A stretch of DNA of 59,373 nt from Silene noctiflora (Eukaryota > Streptophyta > Magnoliopsida > Caryophyllales > Caryophyllaceae). The position numbers and the translations under genes are program-made. Position 1 is the first letter of the stretch; each line of letters begins with the position of its first letter. Of the stretch, positions 47,410 to 59,148 are shown piece after piece. Under the pieces are notes generated by a model. That model was not told the origin of the DNA. It made no database searches and worked only from the letters and a program-made list of their open reading frames with translations. The DNA lies in the NCBI GenBank assembly GCA_009801015.1, contig VHZZ01000005.1, positions 52,744 to 112,116 of the forward strand, read 5' to 3'.

Positions 47410-49318
47410 TCACTCCGAATCGCCACCAGAATGAGTAGGACTGCCTGCAAAAGACTTCATAGGGATTTTAATCTCTAAGACTAAGTCATTTTTAACAGTT
47501 ACCTCTGTCTTTTTCCAATCTGCATTCTCCGGCAACTCGATTCTTCTTACAAATCCATGCTCCCACCAATGGCTACTCTTCCAATCCCTTGCTTTCGGGT
47601 CACCATTCTGATGCTTGCGGTACTGACCGCTAATCTCAAGGATCTTGCCTTTTTCGACACATACTTGTACACAGTCTTCTCCTACTCCTGTATAAACATA
47701 CCACTTGGGTTACAAATTGCTTAATTTTTCAATAAAACTACATTATTATGCCAGAAAATATTCGTCTTTTGATGAAATTTTAGCGGACCTGAGATCACCG
47801 GCTTAAATTCCAGGGTATCAATTATAAAGTGAAATGCTACATGCCTACATTCAATTCAACATCAACAACACAGTTGGAATTTGGAACTCTAAGGTAAAGG
47901 ACCTTTCGTTCAGAAGGACATCAACTAGGTATAGTAGGAGTCAAATGTACGCAACCTAACCGACAATACAGCAACACTAGCCGGTAAAAAAAGTCAGATG
48001 TACGCGACATGCAACATATAGAGAACCAAGTAATGCAAGAACAATTTGATTGTTGCAATATGCATATATGACAGGCAACATCATGTAATGATCTTCGAGC
48101 TAACTTTATACTCCCTCCATCCCGTTCATTTGTTGTCATTTGGTTTTGGCACAAAGACCAAGGAAAGAGGAGAGAGACAGTTATAAGATGACAAGTGGAC
48201 TAAATTGAATATGAAACATCAAATTACTCATCAAATGCAATCCTAAAATATAAAGGACAACAATTGACTGGACACACAAAATGGAAAAGGACAACAAATG
48301 ACCGGGACGGAGGGAGTATGTTAATCGTTCGATTAAACATTTAAAGCATTTCCATGACCATACAAAGTCACTGTCCAACTACACGGACTGAACCGGCCCG
48401 ATAACAGCTATAAAGTTAGGGGACCCCTACACTAACCACTCTTCAAGCCTAAAGAAGATTCGAGTGAGGGGGCATATTAGGATATTAAAATATTGATTGA
48501 GCGTCAACCATCGTTTTGGTTAAGATGGTCTTTTCAACAGATTTAATTCAGAAGGGTTAATACCAAAACTGTCAATAAAAATCAAATTTACCTACAAGTT
48601 TAACTTAAAATTAGTATATTCCAGCCGAAATAGTAGATTGATCAACCAATCACCAATTTTATGTGTTTGTAAATGTCATATTGTGGTAGCATATTGATCG
48701 CAATCTAATATTTCGGAATATATCAGCATATTAAAACAGCATACTCAATTAATACATGAAAATAATCTAATTGTCATATAATAAGTTGGTAATTACCAAA
48801 CGCTTTTTCTTAATTCTACAAATTTAATTTGATAGAAAATTCGATAACTGTATTATTCTGCTAACGTTATCCGTTATTATTAAGAGTTAAAAAAATCAAC
48901 AATACTCAAAAATAACTAAAACCGTTGTAGACATATAATCATCTCATTCACCTTATCCACCACATACATATAACGGTCTTACACAAGATCAACTGCAACG
49001 AGAAAACTTACCCGGCAACTCGGATTTCAACACAAATTCCCTATCATTCTGAACCCAATCAACTTGATTAAACCCATGAACTCGAAGATTAGACAACAAA
49101 ACATCAGCTTCAAAATCCCACAAAGGAAAAGCATCAGAAGGATCAAAAAACTTGCCAAATAACATAGGACTAAACAATGAACCTTCACCAAATACTTTGG
49201 AAATTACATTATTACCCTTTGTTAAAAACCCATTAAAACAATCTTCTGTTAATGGTACTATCCATTTATGTGGTGTTCGATCTTCTAATAACACTTCTAT
49301 ACGTCTAATTCCTGACAT
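47410..49318 (-). CDS. HSP21.7: Class VI small heat-shock protein (HSP20 family, 21.7-kDa type)
   Basis: Two exons (49318-49012 and 47687-47410) join in frame to 194 residues, the usual length of the 21.7-kDa class VI protein. The first exon starts MSGIRRIEVLLEDRTPHKW and includes LLSNLRVHGFNQVDWVQNDR with REFVLKSELPG, the beginning of the alpha-crystallin domain. The second exon continues it: CVQVCVEKGKILEISGQY, then GFVRRIELPENADW and VKNDLVLEIKIP. ELP..AD and the hydrophobic LEIKIP tail are the conserved HSP20 elements. No targeting signal is seen, so it is probably cytosolic or nuclear. Class VI members are less strongly heat-induced than classic small HSPs, and I found no convincing heat-shock element upstream. 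The intron holds a Stowaway MITE. Confidence 0.85.
48111..48316. mobile_element. Stowaway MITE in the small heat-shock gene intron
   Basis: Termini CTCCCTCCATCCCGTTCATT and, reverse complement, CTCCCTCCGTCCCGGTCATT with TA on each side (48109-48110, 48317-48318). It is the same family as 42497-42703, in opposite orientation judged by the interior. Confidence 0.87.
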
Positions 49319-49420
49319 TTTTACCCTTTTTTGTTATTAAGGTTTGCTGTTTTCTTATAATATTATGAAAAATATGAAGAAGCTAAAAGACAGTTTATTG
49401 AAAACATAAAGGGAATAATT

Positions 49421-49580
49421 TCGTTTGGAATATCTAGAAGATTATAAAGTAACGAGAGGTTGTGCTCATGACTTTGGTAAATCCCGTCAGCGTTAAAATT
49501 GTCCTTTCGGCTTCCTTTACGCAAAGAAAATTAAAACAAGGGAATAAATTCGTTTGGAATATCAAGAAAATTATAAAGTA
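49421..49580. repeat. 33-bp direct repeat upstream of the small heat-shock gene
   Basis: TTTCGTTTGGAATATCTAGA plus AGATTATAAAGTA (about 49421-49453) is repeated as ATTCGTTTGGAATATCAAGA plus AAATTATAAAGTA (about 49548-49580). Both contain the GTTTGGAATATC core and TTATAAAGTA. They lie 100-260 bp before the start codon, within reach of its promoter. Confidence 0.6.
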
Positions 49581-49924
49581 TAGAAGATTATAAAGATAAG
49601 AGAATATTTGTTCCACTTGTTTGTGTTTTCTAAGTGCATGGTATTTTTTTCTTCTTTATTTTGGCTGTTGGAGTTCGTTGTTTCTGGAGTGTTGTCCTTT
49701 GATGCATGCGTCTTGCTTTTGGTAATAGGGAGATTTTTGTGGTGGAATGACAAGTGCTGTTGTGACTCTTAGATCCATGCTAGAGATGTTCATGGACGGG
49801 ACGGTTCATAAGGTTCGTCTCGTCTGGTCCGCTAACAAAGCGGGTTTGAACTTTGAACCATGTATTTTACAAAATTTATAAAGGTGTGGTCCACGAACTA
49901 GCCTTGAACCCGTGAGCTCGCATG

Positions 49925-50480
49925 TAGAGTTGGCGATTCGGGCCGTGGGTTGGCGGGCGGCACGGCTCCGAGGAATGCAGGGCACGGCACGACGAGTTTT
50001 TCGAGGCGGCACGGGCCCAACACGACCGTGCTTGAGGCGGGCTCCGACGCGGTGCCTAGGCACGGCACGGCCCAGGCACGAGTGGGTCTGTTACGAATCA
50101 GGCACGACGGGCCTGACACGGCACGACCCAAAAATTGGCACGAAAGTACTAAAAATATAGCAATTATAGCAATTATATAACAATTTATCATTTATTAAAC
50201 AAAAAGTACTAAAAATATACAATATTTTTTTAAAAAGTGAAATAAACTCAAGGCACATGGACCGACCCACATGCCAGGCACGAACGGCCCATGGGCCAGG
50301 CACGGCCCGGACACGAAACTGGGCGTGCCAAGAGCGGGCCGCGGCGGGGGTTCGGGTGAGTGGGCCAGGCACGGCACGGCACGGCTAGCCCAATATCCGT
50401 GCCTGGGTCGGGCCAATTTTGGAGGAAAGCACGACGGGCCGGCACACGAGCTGGCCCAACACGGCCCATTGCCAACTCTA
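49925..50480. mobile_element. GC-rich hAT MITE with GGCACGGCACG repeats, copy 2
   Basis: Termini TAGAGTTGGCGATTCGGGCC and, reverse complement, TAGAGTTGGCAATGGGCCGT. The exact 8-bp duplication CTCGCATG stands at 49917-49924 and 50481-50488. Interior organisation matches copy 1 at 39396 (GGCACGG-rich outer thirds, ACTAAAAATATAGCAATTATA in the middle). The perfect duplication makes this the younger copy. It separates the small heat-shock gene from the divergent formin gene. Confidence 0.85.
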
Positions 50481-50488
50481 CTCGCATG

Positions 50489-51355
50489 TCCGCGGCCCGC
50501 GGGCCAAAAAAATCATACAAGTCCGACCCACATTCGGTCTACAATTCTATGAACAGGATGCATTTATTTAGTGTAAACTGGGGTGTCGAACGTTTCTAGC
50601 TTGAGTGGATGATCTCGGCCCAAATAGCTTTTTTTTTTTATTTTTATTTTTTTCGGCTTTCTATTAGTCTAACGAGTGGCTGGTGAGAATCAAATTCCTT
50701 ATTTTACGAGTGAAGTAAGAAAGTTCTTACCACTCGAACTAACTATGATACTTTATTAGAAGTGATCGGTTGATAATTTTTATCATAAAATAGTCACTTT
50801 GATCCGTGTTAATATTCGCAGATAAGAATTTACATTTTATTATAGAATACCCACTAATACAAATTCCTCGCCCCAAATAATACAGGAACTAGTGAACTAC
50901 AACTACAGAGGGGATGAACATGAAGTCATGAACACAGTCAACATAGATTCTCAATATTCAATTATTTGTTCCAATTAGTAGTAGACTTTGTCAATCATTC
51001 AAACAACCCATTGTCTAAACTTTTGTCAACTTGAATTATTCATTCAAAATTTAGCAACTAATAATATAATATGCCTAAATTCCTTGGTAAAACTAAAATG
51101 TTTGCTGTCTTCATAGTATTATTCAACATATTTTCTCAACTAATTCCACCCAAATTATTAATTTCATTAATTTTACTTGGGTATTGCTCAAAGTTTCAAT
51201 CTTTTAGGTTAATTGAATTGGGTATGATTTAGTTGTTGGAATAAAGATTGAAACTTTGGGTCAAAATTAAGAAGATTGGTAAAACCCTTTTCGGGTTTTA
51301 ATCTCGAAATGGTTTGGGTCGGCTGACATGAATCATCGAACATTTGAGATATAAG
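50489..51355. other. Spacer upstream of the formin gene
   Basis: The parts flanking the hAT insert (about 49788-49924 and 50489-50597) may be the two halves of an older element with ends TAGAGATGTTCATGGAC and TAGAAACGTTCGACACC. Further right is AT-rich sequence with the formin 5' leader before 51356. Confidence 0.3.
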
Positions 51356-54300
51356 ATGGAATTAAAAAAAGTGGGAAGTTGGTTGGTGTTTTTTCTTGTG
51401 TTTTGGTGTTTTTCAGGGAATGCAGTGGATGATAAGGAGGTGATCAAGGGTGTGATCAATGTGTTTGGTCTTATTTCAACTTCTGAAAAACCAGATGAAA
51501 TTTTGGTATGAAATTATGTCTTTTTGTTTACTATATATTGAGCTTTTTTTTTCCCTGGGTGACCAGGGAACCTGGATCCGTTACCTTTGGTGCGCACTGG
51601 ATGGGTACTGTATATTGAGCTTATTTGCTTAGTTTTTGTGTAGTTTTAGCTATTTATTGACTTTGTGAAATTGTTATACAGTATGTGTATGCCTATATTT
51701 TTGGTGATCTAGCTCTTTTTATTTTATTTTCTGAAATCGGTGATTGGCTCTGAAAATGACAATAGCAGATCAAATTAGGTTTCATTAATGTAGTCCACAG
51801 ATTGCCGTTTCAGTCATTTATTTACTTTTTATACGGAGTATTCTGTGGGGCTGACAACTATGTGAGATGTATTATAATCAAAGGTAAACAAATAATTAGA
51901 AGGGAGCTTACCAGCCAAGCATTCATCTGTGAGCTGCTGAACTGTCTGGCTCTCAAGAAAGCACACCTTCCTTAGTTTGATTTGTGGTCTTGTGGATTCC
52001 GTTATTAGCAATGGGAGACTTCAGCATCGTTTCCTGGATTCGTTGTTAGTTGTTGTTTTCTTGGTGGAGGAGGGACTGACCATAGGCCTAAAAAACACAG
52101 AGATGTTACTAGTGTGAGCACAAAGATCTCGAAAGACACGTGTTTCTTGAAGTAATCTGTCATTGGTGAACTACAGGGATAGTTGATTACACAATTAGGT
52201 GCTACTCTGCTAGATAAGAGCAAGCTGACACTAACCTGCCTTGCTCTTAACTCTCAACTCTATAAAACTTCGCTTGACAGTTCTATTCTGGCTTTGCCGT
52301 TTGTAACTTCTCCTGTTGCTTGTTATTGAGCTGCGACATGCAACTTTAATGTGTAAATCTACACGAAATTTCAATTTTGCTTGTTTGGAGAAGCTTCCTG
52401 GAAGAATTATGTGGACTCCCTATGGTCTCATACTCTCATTACGTTTGCATATTTAATGTAGAGTGTTGTTGTGTGTGGCAGGTGGAGGTATTAGGAAACA
52501 ATTGCAGAGTTGAGTTGATACATTTAAAGCGAATATATAAAAATCTTGGTTTCGGTGCTCCAGAAGCAATAAGCACTACAACGGAAAAACGTGTTCATGA
52601 TCAGGAGTCAGCACGGGAGGATATTCAGAAAGCTCTAGACTCTCTAAATCCACTGATAACACGAAGCCTTTATAAGTGTTTTAGGAAGAACTATATAGTA
52701 TCTTCGATCTCTGGTAAAGATGTCGGCCTTGTTGGTCTGTTCCCTGAACATGGTGGCTCCCTATTGCGTATTTCCAATCCCACAGATAGCTCAAGGAGGC
52801 AATTGGCCGAAGCTCCTTCAAACCCGTTGGCTCCACCTCCAGCAGATACAACAGGAGACCATCCCAAAGGCAGCCATAGAACGATAATTATTGTTGTTGC
52901 TGTCACTGCAGTTGGGACATTCGTTCTTGCAACTATTGTCTTTCTATTCGCCCGTAAAGCTTTCAGTGGAGGATCTGGTTTTTGTCATAAGAATGATACC
53001 ACGAGCAACAATGCTGTCAATGGTATAGTCATATGATTCTGAATATCCACTTCATATATTTTTCCATTTCCAATATTCCAGTGGAGCCAAAGGCTCGTTA
53101 CTTTTTTGTTTGGGATTATGATGAAATAAAGCAAAATCACTCACTAAACCGGGGCGCCCTTTTTTTTTTTACTGCGAAGTACGCAATTTTTTGTATGGGT
53201 TATGTGGAATTTGGAAACAACCTTATTGTATTGTTGAACACTGGGTAAGGGTGTGTACCTCCGACTTCCCTTTATCCACCACTTGAGAGAGATGTCGAGG
53301 CATTGGGTATTATTGTTGTCTTATCTCTGAGTTGCATACTGATGATAGGCACTGAACTTGCAGATTCTTNACCAAACACTTCGCCTTACAAAAAATCTAA
53401 TGGCAAAGAAAAGATGAGTAATCAGTTGAACTNCGACAATTTCACCCGCCAAACAGGAGTTGCATCTTTAAGTGGTGGCAGTGCAATTGCATCATCTTCA
53501 GCTGTAAACACCANTCCAGGAAGGCATGGTGCACCTTCTCCTTTGATGCATCCTCCCGGTTGGGCAAATTCCTCNCCATCACCTGCATCCTTGAGCCCGG
53601 CTTCCCACATGGGTGGTCCACCACGTCCTCCTCCCCCAATGCCACCACCAGCACCTCCAAAAAAGGCTGCCCCACAACCTCCAGGTCCCCCACCTCCACC
53701 TGGGCCTCGTGCACCTCCACCTCCCAAAAATGGCTCTGTGCCACCTCGACCTCCTTCAGGTTCCGTAAAAGCTGCCAGTTCTGATGATGATGCGCAAGCA
53801 AAGCTAAAACCGTTCTTCTGGGATAAGGTCATGGCCAACCCTGATCATTCTATGGTCTGGGACCAATTTAAATCAGGGTCCTTCCAGTGAGTCTCCTACA
53901 TGCTTTGCTGGATGTTTGTTAAGCCGATGCTAGTGTAATCGTAGTTATGATATTTCTTATGAAATTGCAGGTTCAACGAGGAGATGATAGAATCGCTATT
54001 TGGTTATGTTCCTGGTGGGAACCAAAAAGGGAAGAAGAAAGAATCTTCGTCACAAGATTTACCTCCAGTGCCACAATTGATTCAACTTATAGACCAGAAG
54101 AAGGCACAAAACCTATCCATTCTCTTGCGAGCACTGAACGTGACTACAGAAGAAATCCGTGATGCTCTCCTTGAAGGTGATTATCTAACATAGTCCCTGG
54201 AGGTGGAAAGGCGCAACACCTATCCATTCTCTGCTTCAATTGCTTCGTTCCTTCAAATTTTGCGCATCCAACCTCATTTTCGGTTTTTCGGGCAAGATTG

Positions 54301-55746
54301 TTTACGTACTTCTCATTAACCTACTTTTTTTTCGGGAGCATACTTACAGGAAAGGGGGGGATGCGGCTCTTTATACAAAAAACTCTGGCCCTTTTATTAT
54401 GGTATATGCATTGTTTTCGGGAATTACAAGCTCAGATGCTGCTGCTTTCCATTATTTTGCAGGACATGAGCTTCCTTCTGAGCTTCTTGAGACTTTGTTA
54501 AAGATGGCTCCAACTACTGAAGAGGAATTAAAATTGAGACTATTTGATGGGGACATATCTCAACTCGGGACAGCTGAGCGATTTTTGAAGGGTATGGTAG
54601 ACATCCCATTTGCTTTCAAGCGAATGGAGGCATTACTGTTTATGGTTACTCTTGAAGAAGACGCTGTAACAGTGAAGGAGAACTTGACAATTTTAGAGGT
54701 CAGTATCTCTCAAGTTTCTGTCAGTTCATCGTTTCATGAGAATCTTGTTCACTTACTGCTCTTTGTCATATTCTCATGCTATTTAAAATAGTTAATTGAC
54801 AGTAAGTCTCTTATGACTCGGTTTTTTCAGAAGTCTCTGTGTTTAATTTTAATTGTATGCTGAACAGGCAGCTAGCAAGGAAGTGAGAAGCAGTCGTCTT
54901 TTCCTCAAACTGCTAGAAGCAGTCCTTAAGACAGGAAATCGTATGAATACTGGAACATACCGCGGTGGGGCACAAGCATTTAAGCTTGACACCCTTCTGA
55001 AATTGGCCGATGTAAAAGGAACAGATGGCAAGACCACCCTCCTCCATTTCGTTGTCCAGGAAATAATAAGGTCTGAAGGAGTCAGAGCCGCTCGTGGTAC
55101 AGGCAGAAGCAAGAGTACATCCTTGAACAGCTTCCAGTCCACTGATCTTTCAGAAGATATACCAACCCCCAGCAACACCGAGGACCACTATAGAAGTCTT
55201 GGCCTAGAAGTTGTCTCTGGATTGGGTGACGAGCTCCAAAACGTCAGGAAAGCTGCAGGTCTGGATTACGACAGCATTACAGGGACAATAGTCAAGCTCG
55301 GAAATGCTTTTCTAAAAACAAAGAATTTTCTCAACAGAGAAATGGACGGCACGGCAGAGGAAGGTGGCTTCCACAAAGCCCTAAGAAGCTTTATAAAGCA
55401 AGCAGAGGACGAAATCACAGAATTACAGGAGGAAGAAAAGAGAATAATGAAGATCGTAAAGAATGCAGCAGATTACTTCCATGGAAACTCGGGGAAGGAG
55501 GAAGGGCTACGGTTATTTGTCATAGTCCGTGATTTTGTGATTATGTTGGAAAAGGTATGTCGGGAAGTGAAAGCAAAGCCCACATGGCCAAGCAAGTCTC
55601 AGAAAACCAAAACTCCTTCTAGACAATCTTCCTCAGAGACCCCTCGTACACCATCAACTCCTGATTTTCGCCAGCTTCTTTTCCCAGCAATCGCTGAGCG
55701 AAGACAAGATCATTCCAGCTCAGATGATGAATTCGACTCTGCGTGA
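51356..55746 (+). CDS. FH5: Class I formin (FH5 type)
   Basis: Six exons (51356-51505, 52482-53022, 53364-53886, 53971-54176, 54463-54698, 54868-55746) join in frame to about 844 residues. The start gives a signal peptide (KKVGSWLVFFLVFWCFSGNA). It is followed by an extracellular part, one membrane helix at about residues 184-207, a short proline-rich FH1 region at about 316-361 (PPRPPPPMPPPAPPKK), and the FH2 domain from KLKPFFWDKVMANPDHSMVW (~377), with ESLFGYVP, LSILLRALNVT, LLKTGNRMN-type word LEAVLKTGNRMNTGTYRGGA and TLLHFVVQEI. Formins nucleate and elongate actin filaments; FH5-type proteins act at the plasma membrane and the cell plate. Four N bases fall in exon 3 (53370, 53433, 53514, 53574), so a few residues there are unknown. 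FH1 is shorter than in many class I formins. Exons 1 and 2 are separated by a 976-bp intron. Confidence 0.88.
51506..52481 (+). other. First intron of the formin gene
   Basis: Runs from GTATGAAA to a GTGTGTGGCAG acceptor. Contains no recognised gene or transposon terminus. Confidence 0.55.
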
Positions 55747-56108
55747 TTACGTGAACTTGTTTGCCTTACATTTACCGTGTGCATATAACCACAAGTCTCG
55801 AATGCAACATTCTGTATACACAGCCTCCAGTTAATCATACTCAGAAACTCGGAAATTTATTGATTTTTTGCATGAAACTCGTTGCATTAAAATGTCAAAA
55901 ATCACCAGAACTTGCATTCAAGTTTACTTTCATATTCATCGATCCAAATTGAACCAAATTATACACACAATCTTTGTAACCAACCCAAAACACTACCTCA
56001 AATCCTACATCGACAACCAAACAACCAAAAAACGAATACTAATAACTAAACTACCACCCTACTCTAAACCAACAACAATGTCAGTAACTCCAATCTCCAT
56101 ATCAAATC

Positions 56109-57231
56109 TTAAGCATCATCATCGACTGAACTCGGCTTCCCAGCCTTGCTCTTAGGAAGAAGAAGATTATGAATATTCGGCATCACACCACCATTCGCAA
56201 TGGTAACATCTCCAAGCAACTTACTCAACTCCTCATCGTTCCTCACCGCTAACTGTATATGCCTCGGCACAATTCTCGTCTTCTTGTTATCCCTCGCCGC
56301 ATTTCCAGCCAACTCCAATACCTAAATACACAAACAATTCAACCAATCAATCACAAATTCTATCTGATCCTTTTAAACTTAATTTCGGTTCAATTAACTT
56401 TTCAAATCTAGATCCAAATCTAAAACAGTTGATAAAGGAGATATTTTTAATAATTGTCGACAATAATTAGTAATTTCTCAACCATCTTTCTTACTACTAA
56501 GAGAATAAAAGTTCTCAATAATTAGTAATCTGGTTAAATAAGGAAATAAGATTATATTTTTATTAATATATTATCTTTAATTAATATATAATCTTTAATC
56601 ATTATAATATTTTAATTAAAAACTAAAAGAAAACTGGTATAAATCTAAAAATTCGTGTATGAAAAAACAATAAATTGATATTATTAATTTTGTATAAAAA
56701 AATTACCACGTACTTAATTCGTATTAAAAAAACTTATGAACTGATATTATTAATTTCGTGACAAAAAAAAATTATAAATTTATTTGAGAAAATTTATAAA
56801 TTGAAATCATTAGTTTTCTGATAATCTTTATATTAAAATAAACATTTCATTACTTTACTCAATTTTTTGATTAATTTACCATTTCAATTTTTTAACCTCA
56901 TATTAAAACATGAAAAATTATTAATAATATCAATTTTAAATATATAAATAATGCATTATAAACTAAATGACCTATAAATACCACGCATGTATGCGCGGGA
57001 TCCATACGAGTGAATAACTATTAGGATAATATATATATGTACCTCAGCAGCGAGGTATTCAAGGACAGCAGCAAGATAAACAGGAGCACCGGCACCAACA
57101 CGCTCAGCATACTTTCCCGCCTTCAAAAACCGAGCAATACGACCAACAGGGAACTGTAACCCAGCCTTACTACTCCTCGATGTCGCTTTTTTAGCGGAAC
57201 CGGAACCGAGTGTCTTTCCTCTTCCTGCCAT
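56109..57231 (-). CDS. Histone H2A
   Basis: Two exons (57231-57043 and 56321-56109) join in frame to 133 residues. Exon 1 gives [20 protein letters not shown], the [14 protein letters not shown] helix and [20 protein letters not shown]. Exon 2 gives [39 protein letters not shown] and [13 protein letters not shown]. This is a canonical nucleosomal H2A: the acidic patch residues are present, the tail has no SQEF motif (so not H2A.X), and no extended SPKK tail (so not H2A.W). The intron (721 bp) follows Glu of LAAE, a normal place in plant H2A genes. The end ([12 protein letters not shown]) is acidic and unusually rich in D. It converges tail to tail with the formin gene, 362 bp away. The neighbouring gene set suggests the HTA1 position of Arabidopsis, but I did not decide between H2A paralogues. 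Confidence 0.92.
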
Positions 57232-57317
57232 TGTATGAGTGATGGGAGATTAAAGTGTTAGGGGGAAAATGTGAAGGGAATGAGGAAATGTTGTATGTGG
57301 GAAATGTGATTTGGGTT

Positions 57318-57368
57318 GGGGTATATATAGGAGTATGGTGTTTGGGTGTTGTGGATTGGACCAATCAG
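57318..57368 (-). promoter_or_regulatory. TATA box and CCAAT box of the histone H2A gene
   Basis: On the minus strand CCTATATATACCCC is a TATA box about 90 bp upstream of the ATG. A CCAAT box word is found just upstream (ATTGGTCCAATCC on the minus strand, about 57354-57366). Spacing fits a core promoter with a short leader, as is usual for histone genes. Confidence 0.65.
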
Positions 57369-57499
57369 AGTGAAGGACACGGATTGATGATGTGGATCGT
57401 TGGATTGGGATTAGATCGACGGTGTGTAGGGTTTGGAGAAGTTGGAAGGCGGGAATTTGGAAATTAAAATTTTGACCCGATTTCCCGCCGCTTTGTTGC

Positions 57500-58320
57500 T
57501 TTAAATCTCTAATTTGTAATTTGTATTCGTATTTTATGTTGGTCATTTATTTATTTTTGTTCGAAATTTTTTTACTGCTTACGACTTTAAAATTTGATGT
57601 CTTTGAAAATGATTGAAATATTTCGTTTGTCATACTTATTTTTAATGTAGAGAGTTATTTTGTCGTGAGTTAATTTTATTGGATTGATTACAAATATTAA
57701 ATTAAAATAGATGAGTACGTATTTATTATTGTGTCACTAATCACTATATGTAAGAGTCATTAAAATGCTGGGATTATGTAGGTGTAGAGATGGAAGTGGG
57801 TCCTTCATCGTGTCGATCATGTGCATGGAGAAGAAAATGACACGACACAGGCACGAGAAGATGGGTTTCTTGTCGTGTCGGTGAAATGAAAGTGACAACG
57901 CAGGCATGCCGCTTAGCGTGTCATGTGTCGTGCCATGTTTGGGTGTGCTTAAGTAATTACTCAACTTAAGCCTTACTTCTTTGCATTTTAAGCGTTCTTA
58001 GGTGGGTTGTGTTGTCCCTAGGCCTCGCACGGTTTTCTTACTCAAACTTCAACCCATACACGATCCACGACGTGTCGTAATGTGATGGTTGTGCTAATCT
58101 CGAATTATGCTAAAATGGGTCATGGGTTGTGTTTAGAATTTTTTGTGCTATACTATTAATTTCATTTAATGTTATATGTTATTTCAATATTTATATGTAT
58201 ATTATGATTTACTATGTTTTGGTATTTTATAATCTTATTTGTTTTGCTAAAAATATTTATATTTAGTTAGAATCAAAATGTGAGGAAGTGAAAATAATAG
58301 AATCAGACCCGTTCTTGAGT
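57500..58320. other. Intergenic spacer with CACGACAC repeats
   Basis: 57750-57960 carries several CACGACAC, GTGTCGTG and GCACGAG words, possibly a decayed hAT MITE related in style to the GGCACGG family. No gene is recognised. Confidence 0.3.
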
Positions 58321-58389
58321 TTTCTGGGGCCCTAGGCAAAATCGTAGATCGAGGCCCCTTTAACAAAATTATTACTTCATAATAAAAAA

Positions 58390-59000
58390 AAAATTAAAAA
58401 ATGTACAACGTCAATTTTATTAAAATCCATCGTTAACTCGTGGCAGATTGTAGTTCTGAAAAATGGGTTCTACGAGCATTATGAGATGAAAAATCGTTGA
58501 TGATAACATTAACTTCAATGTCTTTCAAAATTTTCTTCTCGATTTATAAAATTGCAAGACCATTCAATTGTTCTTATGACATTGATGACCTCAAGTAGGT
58601 TTTGATCAACTTTAACTTCGAAAACTTCTTTCAGCTGAAGCCATTATCACCGGAATTGTTAAAAAATTTCTATAAGCAATAGAAGCATTCAAATAACAAT
58701 CTGCACTTATAACAAACTCAAGAATTTCAGTCGTCGGCATTAGTTTATTTGGCAAGGTAGATTGTAGCACGTTTAGTTCAAAATAGAGATCATTTAAATC
58801 AACATCAAATACGTAAGTAGAGTGAATAGTAACACAACATTTTCTTTATTCATTTTCATCCAATGACTTTAATTTGTTTGAATCAAACAAAAATCAAAAA
58901 ATACTTTCAAAATTCTTTAGTTGCTCAAATCTACTTTCAAAAGACGTCAGGGCCTCATGAAACGCATCAAGTTGTGAGATCAGAATGAAAAGAAAGGAAG
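58390..59000 (-). pseudogene. Decayed hAT transposase, C-terminal dimerisation region
   Basis: On the minus strand 58660-58621 reads TIPVIMASAERSF, followed in other frames by KLKLIKTYLRSSMS, EQLNGLAILSIEK and NDFSSHNAR, the conserved hAT dimerisation block near the end of hAT transposases of the zinc-finger MYM/TTF type. Upstream (58760-58980) are weaker matches (ALTSFESRFEQLKNFES). Frames are broken by at least one single-base slip after SAERSF and by several stops, so no full frame exists. The word GGGGCCCTAGGCAAA at 58325 is a hallmark of the end regions of this transposon group. Confidence 0.7.
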
Positions 59001-59148
59001 TAGGAAGGCAAGCCACCGTTATAATTCTAATTAGAAATTTAATGGAATATAAATATAAATATATGATATTGATTAGCCATTCAGCCGTTTATTTTGCGTG
59101 GGTATTGGGATTTTGGGGAATAGAGAAGGAAAGACGGAGTAGGATTTA

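Noticed and set aside
49430..49450. Heat-shock element in the HSP21.7 promoter
   Set aside because: GGAATATCTAGAAG resembles nGAAnnTTCnnGAAn, but the central block and spacing do not fit.
53422..53838. Minus-strand glycine-rich 138-codon frame
   Set aside because: It is the complement of the proline-rich FH1 region of the formin exon.
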